Shown here: positions 43,825-55,419 of the stretch, piece by piece
Layout: the number at the start of each line of letters is the position of its first letter
Numbering within the stretch: the first letter of the stretch is position 1
Origin: Cricetomys ansorgei
Taxonomy: Eukaryota > Chordata > Mammalia > Rodentia > Nesomyidae
Length of the DNA stretch: 64,000 nt
Direction: 5' to 3'
NCBI GenBank assembly: GCA_026225945.1
Contig: JAMJFZ010001262.1
Location: 682,001-746,000, forward strand
Translations under genes and position numbers: made by a program
Notes under the pieces: generated by a model
Told to the model about the DNA's origin: nothing
The model's input: only the letters and a program-made list of their open reading frames with translations
Database searches by the model: none

Positions 43825-44165
43825 TCATAAGTCAGGGTTTCATGGCTGTGAAAAGACACCAGGACTACAGCAACTCTTATAAAGGAAAACATTTAATTGG
43901 AGCTGGCTTACAGTTCAGAGGTTCAGTACATCACAGTGGGAAACATGGCAGCATGAAGGCAGACATGGTGCTGGAGAGGGAGCCCAGAGTTCTACATCTG
44001 GATCGGCAGGCAGCAGGAAGAGAGAGTGACAGTAGGCCTGGCTTGAGTTCCTGAAACTCCAAACCTTCCCCCAGTGACACACTTCCTCCAACAAGGCCAC
44101 ACCTCTAATAATGTCACTCCCTGAGTCTATGGGGCCCATTTTCATACAAATCACTCACCCCTTTT
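43825..44165 (-). repeat. rodent interspersed repeat, family U relative
   Basis: 'gtcagggtttcatggctgtg', 'aaaggaaaacatttaattgg', 'gctggcttacagttcagagg' and 'ttcctccaacaaggccacac' form a very common rodent repeat that opens like the element at 31,995. Its 70-residue frame is not a gene. Confidence 0.75.
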
Positions 44166-44194
44166 GCTGCTCCATGTCGAACATTAAAGCTCAG

Positions 44195-44545
44195 AGGTAG
44201 AGGTCATTTTTAAAAGAATCTGAGCAGGCCTGTAAGATATCTATACTGGGTTAGCCTCTGGGTAAGCCTGTGAGAGATTATCTAGATTGGATTGAAAAGG
44301 AAAGCATCAACTTAAATGTGGATAAGACCATACTATGGGCTGGAGTCCTGAACTGCAAGTATTCATCTTCTGCTTCTGTGGATGCAACATAAGCAGCTTC
44401 CTCAAAACTACTGCAGCCATGACCCCACACACACCACAATGAACAATACCCTGAAACCACAAGCCTAAATTAAACCCTTTCTTATGTTGCTTATTATCAT
44501 ATATTTCATGATAGTAATGGAACAAGTTACTAATATGGTAGTTCT
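44195..44545 (+). repeat. family U interspersed repeat
   Basis: 'aggcctgtaagatatctata', 'caagcctaaattaaaccctt' and a 'ggaacaagttactaatatgg' end fit the family. It is diverged. Confidence 0.6.
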
Positions 44546-44734
44546 GCCACTAACTCTTTGTAAAACATAAAACAAATGACTTCTCTAGCTTTGGTTCTCA
44601 GTATTGAAATAAAAGGTTTTGATCTAGAACCTTGTGGTTCGGGCTTCTGAGATGCCTGGGAAACTTGCATTCAACTCAGAGTTCTGACAAAACAACTGCA
44701 CTAAACAATATTTGACAGTTGGCAATAAAGCATT

Positions 44735-45150
44735 TCTGTTGGCAGTTGTCCAGGTTAGATTTCATTGTCTGCTTGACACAACCTAGAGCCACCTGGAAAA
44801 AGGGAGCCTCAATTGCAGAACTGCCTCAATCAGATTGGCCTGTGGCCATGTGTGTAAGAGGCCACATCAATCTTGATGATGGATGTGTGAGGGCCCTGCC
44901 CATTGTGGGTGGCACCATTCCTAGGCTGGTGAGCCTAAACTACATAAGAAAACTAGGTGAGCATGAGCCAGTGAGAGTCAGTAAGTAATATTCCCCTATG
45001 GAATATTACTCAAAATTACTTCAATTTCTGCCCCGACTTCCCTCAAAGATAGATTATGACCTGGGAGAATAATCTAAATATACTTGTTCTCCACACTGCT
45101 TTTGGTCAGAGTGTTTTATCACAGCAAGAGGAAAGTAACTAAGACAGCAG
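44735..45150 (+). repeat. family U interspersed repeat
   Basis: 'tgtctgcttgacacaaccta', 'cctgcccattgtgggtggca', 'tacataagaaaactaggtga' and 'ggaaagtaactaagacag' give nearly complete family order. Confidence 0.8.
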
Positions 45151-45384
45151 AGAAGCGTGTTGAAGCAGAAGTGTGAACAAGAGGCAGAAATTACAAGCTC
45201 TTTTCTAGTGGATGCTATACAGAGCCTCTGTCCAAATCCAAGGCCTGCTGGGAAGCAGCATGACCAAGACTCATCACAGCCCTGAGGGGAACAACCTAGG
45301 AACTGTGCTGGATATAGAAATGCTGCAAAAGAAGAACAGACATGGAGAGCTTTTGGCCTGGTTGTTAGGAGTAGTTACTTGGCA

Positions 45385-45575
45385 TCACAAAGTCTAGGAT
45401 CAAGTCATGGCTGTGCTTCTATTTGGGTGAGCTTGAGCAATTCACCGCACTTCTTCCAGCTTCAGTTTCTCCATGCATTGTAGCCCTAATTAAAGGAATT
45501 TAAGTTCATCAAGTACCCAAGACAGTTCTTGACAAAACTCTTAATTAGCACTAATTACAGCCATCATAGACATTT
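45385..45575 (-). repeat. antisense MIR
   Basis: 'tgagcaattcaccgcacttc' and 'cagcttcagtttctccatgc' are the reversed MIR core. Confidence 0.75.
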
Positions 45576-46848
45576 TAACAACACCTGCAGATGAGAAGAG
45601 GGTGGATCCAGGATCAGGTGATGGATTACTTCAAGACTTACCTGGCAGGATAGACTGGCTTTGGGAAAGATCTGGTTTGGGCAATTATAGGATCCTTGGA
45701 GAGCAAACTAAGCAGCAGGAATGATTGGGATAGTTGGGTGATGTGCTGACAGCTTAAAGAAGTTCTTGAGCAATTGATTTACCCAGCCAGGTAAGGGCTG
45801 CTGGAAGATAAATTATAGGAAGGCATGTCTTTAGCAAAAAGTAAAACAGGATAACTTTACCCCAGTGAAGGGGCAAGGCTCCAGTCCTGAGGAGACTAAC
45901 TGAGGCAGAGGATGAATGATGAACTAGGTCCCTGCAGGGTGGAAGGTTAGCTAAAAGGAAGGGAAGAAAATCTGTGACAAGGGAAATCTGGCAGACTCTC
46001 AAAGCTCTCTCCTATAAACCAGGAGCTTATTACAAGCTTGGTGTGGCAGAGCCTCTTAAGTTCTTCCTAGAGCAGCTGTGGCCATCCGTGACTCCGTGTG
46101 ATCCATCCTCTTGCCAGAACACAGCTCTAACAGGGTGATAATCTGGTGTTCTGCGGGGCCCGTGTGGTCAGGACATGGCAATCTGCCTAGGATGTATAAG
46201 TAGCCTGTTTTTGGAAAAGAGTGTGCCTAGATTTACACCAGCTACCTCCTCCATTTTATAACAACGGCCAAAACAAAACAAAGTGGAAAGGTTAAGAGTG
46301 TAAGAGTAAACAAAACCACTTGGCCTGCAGATTTTATGAATTTCCAAATAGTTTACCATATATGAGATTCTCTAGGCTCAGTGGGTTTTTTTTGTTTGTT
46401 CGATTCTTTTTGCTTTTGCTTTTGTTTTAAATTTAGAAACAACTCTGAATACTTAAGTCTAACAAATTGCCTTAGCAGCAGCCTGGAAAGTTTCTACTTC
46501 AAATTTCTTGTCATTTCTCTTTCTCTACTTATTTGTTTAGAGGCATGAATTACTCCTATTTGAAAGAAAAAAATATCTCCAACACATGGCAGTTTTCTAT
46601 ATTTCAGAGAGACTATTCCAAATGCTTATGAAAATTTTTTTTGGTTTGTTTTAAAATATCTTTAGGCTAGAGCTTAAAATATATGACCTATACATTACTT
46701 CATAATTCTGACCTGGGCCTTTTTAAGAAATCTCACTGGGACTTTTGGTTTATGTTGTCTATGAGTCAAGTGTCTATTTAAGCCACGTGAGTTAAAATGT
46801 GTGCAGTGAGAATTTACCTACATCGCAACTTTGAAATAAGTTTCCTAA
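45576..46848. other. mainly unique sequence, no gene
   Basis: No SINE or L1 is obvious across 1.2 kb, and no exon is apparent. The 82-residue minus frame at 45,754-46,002 is unrecognised. Confidence 0.4.
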
Positions 46849-46849
46849 A

Positions 46850-47228
46850 TGAATGAAAATCAGGACGTGACCACTCCAAGGTATGGTTGGCGAGGGTTTT
46901 ACTGTAGAAATGAGGGAGAGAACAGCCAGAGGCATCTGGAAGAGTCCAGACTGAACCAGGCACTGAGAAGAGAAACAGGGAGGGAGAGAGAGAGAGAGGA
47001 AGAGAGTAGAGAAGAGGAGAGCAAAAAGAGAAGAGAGAGAAGAGGGGACCAGGGACCAAGAGGGCAGGCATGGCTGAAATGGTAGGTTTATATAGAAAAG
47101 AAAAGCTGCGCAAGGGAAGTAGAAGCCCCTGAGCTTGAGAGGTTTAGAGTAAGGAGTGTGGTGAGAAATGCTAGGAGGAGCCATAGTTACTGTGTAAGCC
47201 TTGTCCCAGGTTTCTTTGGGACCTGACA
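46850..47228 (-). mobile_element. LTR family A, copy 5
   Basis: The minus strand runs from TGTCAGGTCCCAAAG at 47,228 to the conserved end at 46,850. The purine-rich block (46,970-47,045) is the reverse of the family pyrimidine tract. The 145-residue minus frame is read-through of this bias. Confidence 0.8.
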
Positions 47229-47945
47229 CTCAAGGAAGGCGTTCTATTGATCTCCTTCTAATTCAATAATTAACAACAGCAATAACCACTTATTTTTATT
47301 TCTCTAATAGGAAATGCTTCAACCAAGACTGTATAGTGAGACCCTGTGGCGATGATCAAGCAAAAAGCAACACTTCAAAGTAGTTTCCGGCTTGGAAAAT
47401 GGAAGACGCTGGTTTACTACTTTATGGTCTAAAATCCTTTGGGTGTAGATGTCAGATTTGTTTCTGTTAAGCGTCTATGACCATTGTCTAAAGACTTCAA
47501 AATAATCTGTTGTACTTCTGATAGCATAACTACATCTGAAGTGCCTTTCAATTTCCTCCTGCACAAAAGTTTCATCTTAGACACAAGATCTGAGAAAATG
47601 ATTTGGGGACGAAGGGGTTAAGATTACTCCTTTGTGGATTTATCAAAGCCTGTTTCAAAAACGCTGTACCATCAGGCTGTTATTGTTGGAAGAGTGATAG
47701 CAATGTAAGCCTAGATGTTTTATATAAATAAGTAAAACTTGTGTTTAATCCAGTGGTACACAGATTTAATTTCATTACCTATTAGTGGAACACAGAGTGT
47801 TCTCAATGTCTATTTTGGCTTCAAGTTGCTTTTCTATCTTCATGATCTTTGTTAGGTTTAACTGGCCCAATACCAGCAAGAAAAGATTCTATGACAGCTC
47901 TAATATATTGTTTTTACAGTCTTTGAACCAGACCCTTTCATACAG
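47229..47945. other. unique sequence, no gene
   Basis: AT-rich sequence. No element recognised. Confidence 0.4.
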
Positions 47946-48290
47946 TGAGAGATCCAGAGCCCCTAGTGGCAGAGGCACTGACCTCTCCTCTCTGTATAAT
48001 GTCAAGTATTTGCTTTCCCAGAAACCTCTCTGTTTAATGTCAAGTACTTGCTTTCCCAGAAACCCTTATTTCCTCGTGACATTTAACTAGCCAATGCAGT
48101 ATTCAGGCTCTGACCAATCAGAGAGATCCCCTTTTTCCTTTAAAAACTCATGTGGCCAGCTTTCTGGGTCGTCGACTTGACAAGTGGCTGACCCCTACTC
48201 ATAGGTTCTTTTTTCTTTTGCGAAATAAATGCACCCTTGCTGATTGCATTCGTGAGTGGTGATCTCTGTGCAGCGGTTTTGGACTTAACA
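47946..48290 (+). mobile_element. solo LTR, gammaretrovirus-like, with tandem U3 repeat
   Basis: It starts TGAGAGATCCAGAG and ends near GGACTTAACA. Inside are two adjacent 38-base copies (47,987-48,024 and 48,025-48,062), a CCAAT box ('tgaccaatcagagaga'), a TATA-like 'tttaaaaactc' at about 48,139 and AATAAA at 48,224-48,229. The layout is a complete U3-R-U5 and no internal region flanks it. Confidence 0.78.
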
Positions 48291-48539
48291 ATAGGTCTAG
48301 TCTATTGGCAACTTAAAGCCTTGTTAAACATCTTGGCATCAGTATTTTTACTGTCCTACCTTCAAGAGTTATCACTGCAGACAGATTCCTTGTGGGTTCT
48401 GGTAGAAACAATGGTAGCTAGGAAGTAAACACTGGTTTGTCTATTCTTTGATATTAAGTTCTACTTGCAGATGATTTTTAAAAAATGAGAAATAAATGCT
48501 TTCAAATTGTATTTTTATTGTCATTGTTTATTTCATTTT

Positions 48540-48745
48540 GTTGTTGTTGTTATTTTGTTTTGTTTTTTTGTAGTGCCAAAGACGGAACCCAAGGTCTTGC
48601 CAATAATAGAGAAATATGCAGTCCATGTGTTTTTTGGAGTTTCCCTGTGTAGTTTAAACTGGTCTTGAATTTGCTGTGTAGTGCAGGCTGACCTCAAAGT
48701 TTCTTGTCTTCTGAGTAGCTGGAACTATATAGAAAAAGTCCACTG
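48540..48745 (-). repeat. antisense ID and B1 fragments
   Basis: 'gtgccaaagacggaacccaa' is antisense ID; 'gtttccctgtgtagtttaaa' and 'cttctgagtagctggaacta' are antisense B1. The order differs from B4. Confidence 0.6.
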
Positions 48746-48810
48746 TATCATATCTATATATCTATATCTATATTATCTATATCTATATCTATCTATATAT
48801 ATATATTTTA
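48746..48810. repeat. TATC/TATA simple repeat
   Basis: Alternating TATATC and TATA units of about 60 bases. Confidence 0.9.
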
Positions 48811-48824
48811 ATATTGAAGAGTAA

Positions 48825-49060
48825 ATCTAGGAATGGTTGTATGTATCTGTAATTCCAGCTCTTGGGAGACTGGATGGAAAAGCCTTGACTACAATAAAAA
48901 TTCAAGGCCAGTCTGGATTGGATGAGAGACACTCATAAAATCAAAAGGTAGACACACTCAGCTGGTTGTGGCGGCACATGCCTTTAATTCCAGCACTTGA
49001 GAGGAGAGGTAGACAGATCTCTGTGAGTTCCAGGACACCTAGGGATATAGCATGAGATGC
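48825..49060 (+). repeat. two B1 SINEs
   Basis: The first (to about 48,945) is worn; the second has 'ggcggcacatgcctttaatt' and 'ctgtgagttccaggacacct'. Confidence 0.8.
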
Positions 49061-49130
49061 TGGGCGGGGAGTGTGGCGGGGGTGGGGGGAGGTTGACGGG
49101 GGACGGAGGACGACGACACAGACGACAGAC
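49061..49130 (+). repeat. G-rich tract
   Basis: GGCGGGGAG, GGCGGGGGTGGGGGGAGG and GACGGGGGACGG follow one another, then CGACGACACAGACGACAG. Four or more G runs within 40 bases make a G-quadruplex possible on the plus strand. Confidence 0.8.
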
Positions 49131-50475
49131 ATTCATCACTCTGCTTCCTGAATGTGGACAAGATATGACCAGCTGCCCTCTGCTTCTGCTGCCACCTCAC
49201 TTCCCTGTCAGGATGGACTGTACTTCCTGGAACTTTAAGCTAAAACTTTCTTTAAGTTACTTCTTTTAGGTATTTTGTCACAGCAACAAGACAAATTCCT
49301 AGTATTAAAAAAACTGGTACACAGAGATGGGACTGCTTCTGTGATAAACCTTACCATACGGGTATTCGGCCTTTCTAACTGGTTTGCAGGAGGAATATGG
49401 AAGAGTTTGGAACTTTGGATTAGAACAGCCCTTGACTTCGGCAAGTAGAACTTAATGGGGCATTCTAGTGGGAATTTGCAAGACTAGAGGATTAAGAGAA
49501 ATGTAAAAACAATGGAGGCCAGGTTCATGAAGTTTCAGAATGGGGAACAAGGACTCCATTGGGAACTGGGGCTGGCGCTCATTCATGTGACATTTTGGCA
49601 AAAAATCCAGATGCGTTCTGGTCATGTCATGAAAACTCAAGTGAGGCGTGGTAGAGGAGTGATGGACTACTCTGATCGAGGAAATTCAAGGCAGGATAGC
49701 GGCATACAGACTGAAATATGCTGATTGCTCACCATTCTTATCCAAAACACCAGTGCAAAACACCCGCGAGAGGGGCAGGAAGATATGGAACCTGTATAAT
49801 TCTTCCAGGAAAAGAATCCAAGTATGTTCAAGATTGCAGAAAAAGAGGACATGACTATCAAACATAGAGAAGCCTCCTGCTTTACAGCGGGACAAAAGTT
49901 AAGATACTTAAGTAAGACCCTAGCCATCAAACATTTTAAAATGCAAATTCACTTTAAAGGAGAGAGGCTGAACTAAGAATGCTGCTGCCCTGCTTTTGGA
50001 AAGCAAACACCTAGGGAAATGTTTCCCCAGGGACAGCACAGAGGATGCTATAAACTGAGACCCAAAAGGGCCAGATTCCACCGGAAGCTGATGACAGTGT
50101 CGCCCAAATGGTACTGGTTTTGTAGCTATGAAAGATGCAACATTGAGGGGATCATGGAATCTTGCACCAAGGTTTCAGGGTGCTGCTGAGCTCAGGTAAT
50201 GTGTGGCAGAGTTGAAATGAGTCCCAAGATATGGGAGATGCCAGAACCAGAGGACATTTGCCAAGGATAGCTACATAGGTGCAGTACAGCTGGCTCAAGA
50301 AAGAAGCTGAATGTGCTGGAGGCAGCAGTTAGTCGGAGGGGCGGGGCTACTTAAGTTCTTTGCTGCTCCAAGATTCCATCACTCCAGATACTAGACATGT
50401 TACTTCAGGATCTGGTGTTTACCTGCAGGCTTTTAGTCTTACTTTGGCCCTAGCATTCCTTGCTATACCTCAATT
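49120..50475 (+). mobile_element. LTR-like composite element: left terminal repeat end and internal region
   Basis: At 49,120-49,305 stands the 3' end of a family U repeat ('ggatggactgtacttcctgg', 'tcacagcaacaagacaaatt'). It passes directly into 1.15 kb of internal sequence with 'acagagatgggactgcttct', 'tgaagtttcagaatggggaa' and 'ggacagcacagaggatgcta'. I know this as a rodent non-coding retroelement of unclear class (RMER1-like). There is no protein gene. Confidence 0.65.
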
Positions 50476-50509
50476 CTTCTATTTTGGAATGGAAAAGTTT
50501 ATTCTGTGG

Positions 50510-50812
50510 TACTTGGGAAGCAGAGGCAAGTGGTTCTCTGAGTTCAAGGCCAGCCTGGTCTACAGAGTGAGTTCCAGAACAGCCAGGGTTACAACAGAGA
50601 AACTCTGTCTCGAAAACAAACCAAAAAAAAAAAAAAAATTGTGCATGATGTGTGTGTTTGAGTGCTGACGCATGCATGCCATGGGGCATATACAGAAGTC
50701 AGAGGACAACTGGTGGGAGTCAGTTATCTCTGTCTGCCATGACGTCTAAGGGATCAAACTCAGGCTTGCACAACAAAGTGTTTTACCCGTTGAACCATCT
50801 CACAGGCCCAAG
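50510..50812. repeat. sense B1 and antisense B3 SINEs nested in the composite element
   Basis: B1 (50,510-50,638, plus): 'gggaagcagaggcaagtggt', 'ttcaaggccagcctggtcta', poly-A. B3-type (50,640-50,812, minus): 'agaagtcagaggacaactgg' and 'gttgaaccatctcacaggcc'. The host element resumes after it. Confidence 0.85.
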
Positions 50813-51135
50813 GCATTGACCTTTTAGTGTCGAAACTGTTAAAGACTACGGTGAATTTTTAAGTTGGACTGAATTACTTTTGCATTATGAGACGGCTATG
50901 AGCTTCTGTGGGTAGGAGGCTGAAGGCTGTTGCCTAAAAGTGATGTGTTTGTGTGTTAAATTGACAAAGGATGGGTTATGTTAATACTGATGACTTCATA
51001 GGATCTATGATCACTGAAGAGAAACCTCTGAGCATGCCTGTGAGATCATTTACATTATGTTCATCCAGAAGGAAGACCTAAGTGTGAGCAGTACCAGGTA
51101 GGGGTCCCTGACTGAATGAAAATGGAAAGGGGCCC
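50813..51135 (+). mobile_element. composite element: internal end and start of right terminal repeat
   Basis: 'gaaactgttaaagactacgg' and 'tgcattatgagacggctatg' continue the internal part. From about 50,945 'gtgtgttaaattgacaaagg' and 'ggtccctgactgaatgaaaa' are the start of a family U repeat, the expected right terminal repeat, truncated by a B1. Confidence 0.6.
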
Positions 51136-51139
51136 AAAT

Positions 51140-51505
51140 TTGGAGTTCAACATCTTTGATCCCAACACTTGTGGCAGAAACAGGCTGATGCCTGTGTGTC
51201 CAAGGCCAGTCTGGTCTACATAGCAAGTTTCAGGCTAGCCAGGGTTACATGTTGAGACCCTGTCTCTCAAAACATTTTTTTCAAAATGTGGGGGGATTTA
51301 AATAAATAAATGTAGATTGGCTTCAGTTATCAAAAAACATTTTTAAAGGATTTATTTTAGAAGCTGGTTGGTGGTGGCATACACCTTTAATCCCAGCACT
51401 CAGGAGGCAGAGGCAGGCAGATCTCTGTGAGTTCCAGGACAGCCAGAGTTACAACAGAAAAACACTGTCTTGAAAAATAAAAGCAAAGCAAAACAAAACA
51501 AAAAA
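51140..51505 (+). repeat. two B1 SINEs
   Basis: First: 51,140-51,295, 'ccaaggccagtctggtctac'. Second: 51,365-51,505, 'aatcccagcactcaggaggc', well preserved. Confidence 0.92.
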
Positions 51506-51514
51506 AGATTTATC

Positions 51515-51938
51515 TTAGGGGCTGGAGAGATGGCTCAGCAGTTAAGAGTACTCGCCACTCTTCCAGAGGTCCAGGGTTCCATTCCCAGCACCCATATAGT
51601 GGCTTACAACCCTCTGTCAACTACAGTTCCAGGGGAAATGATACCCTTTTTTGGCCTTCATGGGTACTGCATGTACATGGTATACAGACATATGCAGATA
51701 AAACATCTACACATAAAAAATAAAGTTAAAAATTATTTATTTTACTTTTACTTATGTGCATATGTGCATATAAGTGTAGGTGCCCACACACATCAGGGGC
51801 CAGAGTTGACAGGTCCTGCGGAGCTGGAGTTATATGTGGTTGTGAGCCGATGGAAGTGGGTGCTAGGAACCAAACTTGGGTCCTCTACAGAAGCCATATG
51901 AGTGCTTAGCTACTGAACCATCTCTTCTGCCCCATAAA
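51515..51938. repeat. sense B2/B3 followed by antisense B3 SINE
   Basis: 51,515-51,735 (plus): 'ggggctggagagatggctca', 'cagggttccattcccagcac'. 51,735-51,938 (minus): 'cagagttgacaggtcctgcg', 'gctactgaaccatctcttct'. The tail-to-tail pair makes an inverted repeat. The 143-residue frame 51,470-51,901 is SINE read-through. Confidence 0.9.
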
Positions 51939-51939
51939 A

Positions 51940-52900
51940 ACACATTTAAAATACTTCCTAAGCAATGATGACAGTGTATCATGAAGCAGGTTTAATACTG
52001 TTTTAATCCTGGGTTCCTGTGATCTATTTAGTACGTAGAATATGCACACATTATAAAGTAGAGAATTCTAACATGTATGAATATACTGAGCGCCCTTCTA
52101 TATGTTCATAACAGACACTCAAGTCTCAGAAACCTCTAAGGCATAGAATTGTATCAGTGATGAATGTGCCCCCCCACCTCCCAGAGAAAACTGATACTAG
52201 GATTTCGTGTTCAGTGTTGATAAAACAGCAAAAAGAAGTTTCTATTACATACAACTAAAAAAGGTTCCATTAAAATGTAGAAAGGGTATTCCTTTGCACA
52301 GTCAAATGCCACGCAGGGGAATGTAATGTCATCAGAAATGACTATAGCAGATTTCAATAAAGGGCTGCAGGACAATAGAACTTTGTTAACCTAGTGCTGG
52401 TTGATTCAAATAGTTTGTAATTCAAAGCGATTGCTGCTACCCAGGCAGGAATTTACAATTGCCACATTTGAAGAGGACACTGAGTCATTCCAAGGGAAAT
52501 CAGGTCTGGAAAGGGCCTCCTGGCTGGAGAACCTGTGTCCCAAAACAGCTCCAAGGCAGGCCAAATCAAACAAAACAATGAGAACCACCCTGTGAAGTAA
52601 GCCTGCTTTGAACTCATCTGTATTTCCTTTACTCTCCTGCCTTTTTGGTGAATGACAACATGTCCCCAAAGCAAGTTTAAGATCTGGATTAGACAGTCAG
52701 TTGAAGCATTTTTAACTGTCCTGGCAGAGGCATTCAAGTTCGCTCATGAGCGCAGTTATACATGTAGGAACTGTGTGTTTATGTAACTGATGATGGTGAT
52801 GAACGCAGAGAATACGCCCTGGCGTCAAAACACAGGAGTCAAACATGAGTCAACTGCAACCGGAGGCTTCAGCTATTTTGAACAATTTTGGTGAACAATT
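51940..52900. other. unique sequence, possibly constrained, no exon proven
   Basis: Nearly 1 kb without rodent SINEs. Overlapping frames near 52,401-52,737 lack known pattern and splice context. Confidence 0.4.
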
Positions 52901-52904
52901 CTTC

Positions 52905-53118
52905 AGGGCAAGGCTTGTTTTTTAAAATTCTTACTTTTTTAATTATTAGAATTTCAGATATGTGTACAATGTGTTTTGATCATATCTACCCCTTCATTTC
53001 CCCCTCCAGCTCCCCTCGGCCCCCAACACATCTACCTCGCAACTCCACATCCATTCTTTAACCCCTTTAAACCCCTGAGTCTATAATTAGGCTGCCCATT
53101 GTGTGCACCAGTGCCGTT
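52905..53118 (-). mobile_element. antisense L1 3' end
   Basis: 'gaatttcagatatgtgtaca', 'gtgttttgatcatatctacc' and a C-rich block are the same end sequence as at 3.2, 3.9 and 37.4 kb. Confidence 0.75.
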
Positions 53119-53134
53119 CCTTTCCAGTTTAAAA

Positions 53135-53475
53135 CTTTTTTTTTTTTAATTGCACCAGGGGAGTATGTGTATATATGGAGGTCAGAGGACAACCGTGTGG
53201 ACTCACTCCTCCACTTCCAGCTTTACATGGGTTCTGGGAAAGGAACTCAGATCACCAGGCAAATTTAGCAGTGAGTGCCTTTGCCTGGTGAACATCTCAC
53301 TGACCCCTACAACATTTCAGTTTTATGTTGTCATTATTTTAACATTAAATGTGGACAGTTAGGATTTGTTTTGTTTGAGACAGTATTTCTCTGTAGCCCA
53401 GGTAGCTCCTGTTTCAGCTGAGTGCTGCAATTACAGGCATGCACCATCATACCCGACCTCTGGGATCAACACACA
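53135..53475 (-). repeat. antisense B3 and B1 fragments with (CA)n
   Basis: 'gtcagaggacaaccgtgtgg' and 'gcctggtgaacatctcactg' (B3), then 'gagacagtatttctctgtag' and 'tgcaattacaggcatgcacc' (B1). Confidence 0.8.
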
Positions 53476-53639
53476 CACACACACAACCTTTGATTCCAGT
53501 TACTAATCAATATATTTCCAGGGACAATAAGCAATGTCAGACCTGCGTTGAGCTGCTAGTTTCCCTGAAGCAGCAAATTAGGTTACAAAAAATTAAACTG
53601 AGAAGAACAAGAGGAAGAATTGCTCATGGATAAAGCCTT

Positions 53640-54000
53640 TTCATAGAATCTACTGTAAGTCCCACGGGTAGAGAATAAAACCATCACCACAATTGAGCCA
53701 AATTTGAAGCAAGCCTTAACTAAGTTAAATCCTGGCCAGGAAGATGGACTCTGACCAGGACCATTTCGAGGATCCCACATAGTGGTTCTGCCATACCAGT
53801 TTCCAAAAAATGGCACTGAATCACATGGAACAGATGCGTAAAAAGGCAGAACCCATAAAGCTATGTACTTACATCATGTCCAATCAGGTGCAAGCATCCA
53901 TCCTGACATATTTCCTGTCCGGGTTACCTCCTGCCTACAAGTGACTAAGTGTATTCAGTGCATTTGGAGAATATCCAGTGCAGCCCCATCCAACACTCCA
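53640..54000 (-). mobile_element. diverged family B LTR, third copy
   Basis: 'tccaatcaggtgcaagcatc', 'catcctgacatatttcctgt' and 'ttacctcctgcctacaagtg' are the reverse of the central part of the LTRs at 16,908 and 18,876. It is a solo or fragmentary older copy. Confidence 0.65.
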
Positions 54001-55415
54001 GGAAGTTATCTGCCCTTGTTCTATAGATCTCTTAGGCACAGTAATTAAAATTTAAAATATAACTTTTGCTCTTACCCTATCCTTAAGTGGGGTAGACTAT
54101 TTTTTCATCTGAGGCCCCTGCCTGTTAAGATGCTCAGAGAATAATCTTAGAGATGATCTGATGAAGATCTCTGCTGCTGTAACATGTTGGAGCAAGCATG
54201 TTAAAATATTATAGAAGAGACACTGTTTTTGCCCCATCAAATACTCAAGTGGTTCCTTAACTGTCCCACTCCCCCTGTTCATCTGTGCGCTCTAGACACT
54301 GAGAATTATCAATTCTCAGCTGAGGGATGGATGAACATGTATGAATTTTCTTCCTCTACTGTCAGGACAGCAGAGGCCAAAGGTTCCAGTGATACAGCTA
54401 CAAATTCCAGATGCTGTAACTAAGGCTCTTGACTGGCATTTCCTTGTCACCGACCTCACCCCAGTCAGTCAGGATGGGTCATGCAACAAAAGCTAAACTT
54501 CTGTGACTGAATGAAAGTCTAGGTCAAAGCAGTAGGTTTAATAGATCTTTTTGGAAAAAGGGAAACTCCATCTGGAGAAAGCATGAGCAATTTGAGTCTC
54601 ACAGTCCTTGAGTGAGCCACCTAGGCTTTGCTGGGTACCTCGCCAGATTGTCCCAAATGCCTTTCTGCTTCTGGAGTTGTCCCTGTTCCATCAGGGAGTG
54701 GTAGAGAGGGAAGGAAGTTGGTGGTTTGTTTCTGATGGTTTCTCTTCTTATTCACCACATTTCTCTTGGGATTTAAGTCTTGCTAAACACACAGGACACA
54801 TCAGTGAAATTATTCATTGTGGTTTTCTTTTGAGAGAGCTAGTTTCCGCTCCTAAGAAGGGCCTTAACAAAACAGGAAGTTTTTCTTGGATCTAGAAATG
54901 GAACTGTGCCTTTCAACAATAGTTTTTTTTTTTTCCTGACTCCTGCAAATCTGTTTCCCTACTTCCCAGTCAGAGGTTAGAACAAACAGAAGGGACAAGA
55001 TAACACAAGGCGATGCTGATTGGCACAGTAGCAGAGTGAGGGCTGACGGGGCTGAGTAGGGTGAGGCATAAAGCAGTAGCAGATTCAGGCCACACTCTGA
55101 CTTCCCGTATGACTATGTAGTCTCTTACTTGTCCCTCACACTGGCCAGGGAAGATGTGTGAAAGGAGATGTGAAAGACCTGGGAATGTTTTGGCCCGTTT
55201 GTAGCCCCTCTTTGTATGCTAGCTGGTTGTGCTGAGATTTTGATACACTCTGCACATTAGTAGAGACTCCATGGCACAGGGAGCTTTTGGATCTCATTCT
55301 CCATGCTGGCAATTTAGTGAGTACCCAAGAGTACTTGAAAAGATGTAAAAAGGAATAATTGATTTTCCTAAGTGTCTTAAAACAAGGGAAGGGGTTGGAA
55401 AGATCAAACATTCAT
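54001..55415. other. unique sequence, no gene assigned
   Basis: 1.4 kb with few repeats. A 95-residue frame at 54,608-54,895 and a 91-residue minus frame at 55,136-55,411 show no familiar motif. Confidence 0.4.
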
Positions 55416-55419
55416 GCTG

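Noticed and set aside
46792..47229. 145-codon minus-strand frame
   Set aside because: It follows the pyrimidine tract of LTR family A copy 5. The other copies have no matching frame.
51470..51901. 143-codon plus-strand frame
   Set aside because: It is read-through of a B1 tail, a B2/B3 and an antisense B3 SINE.
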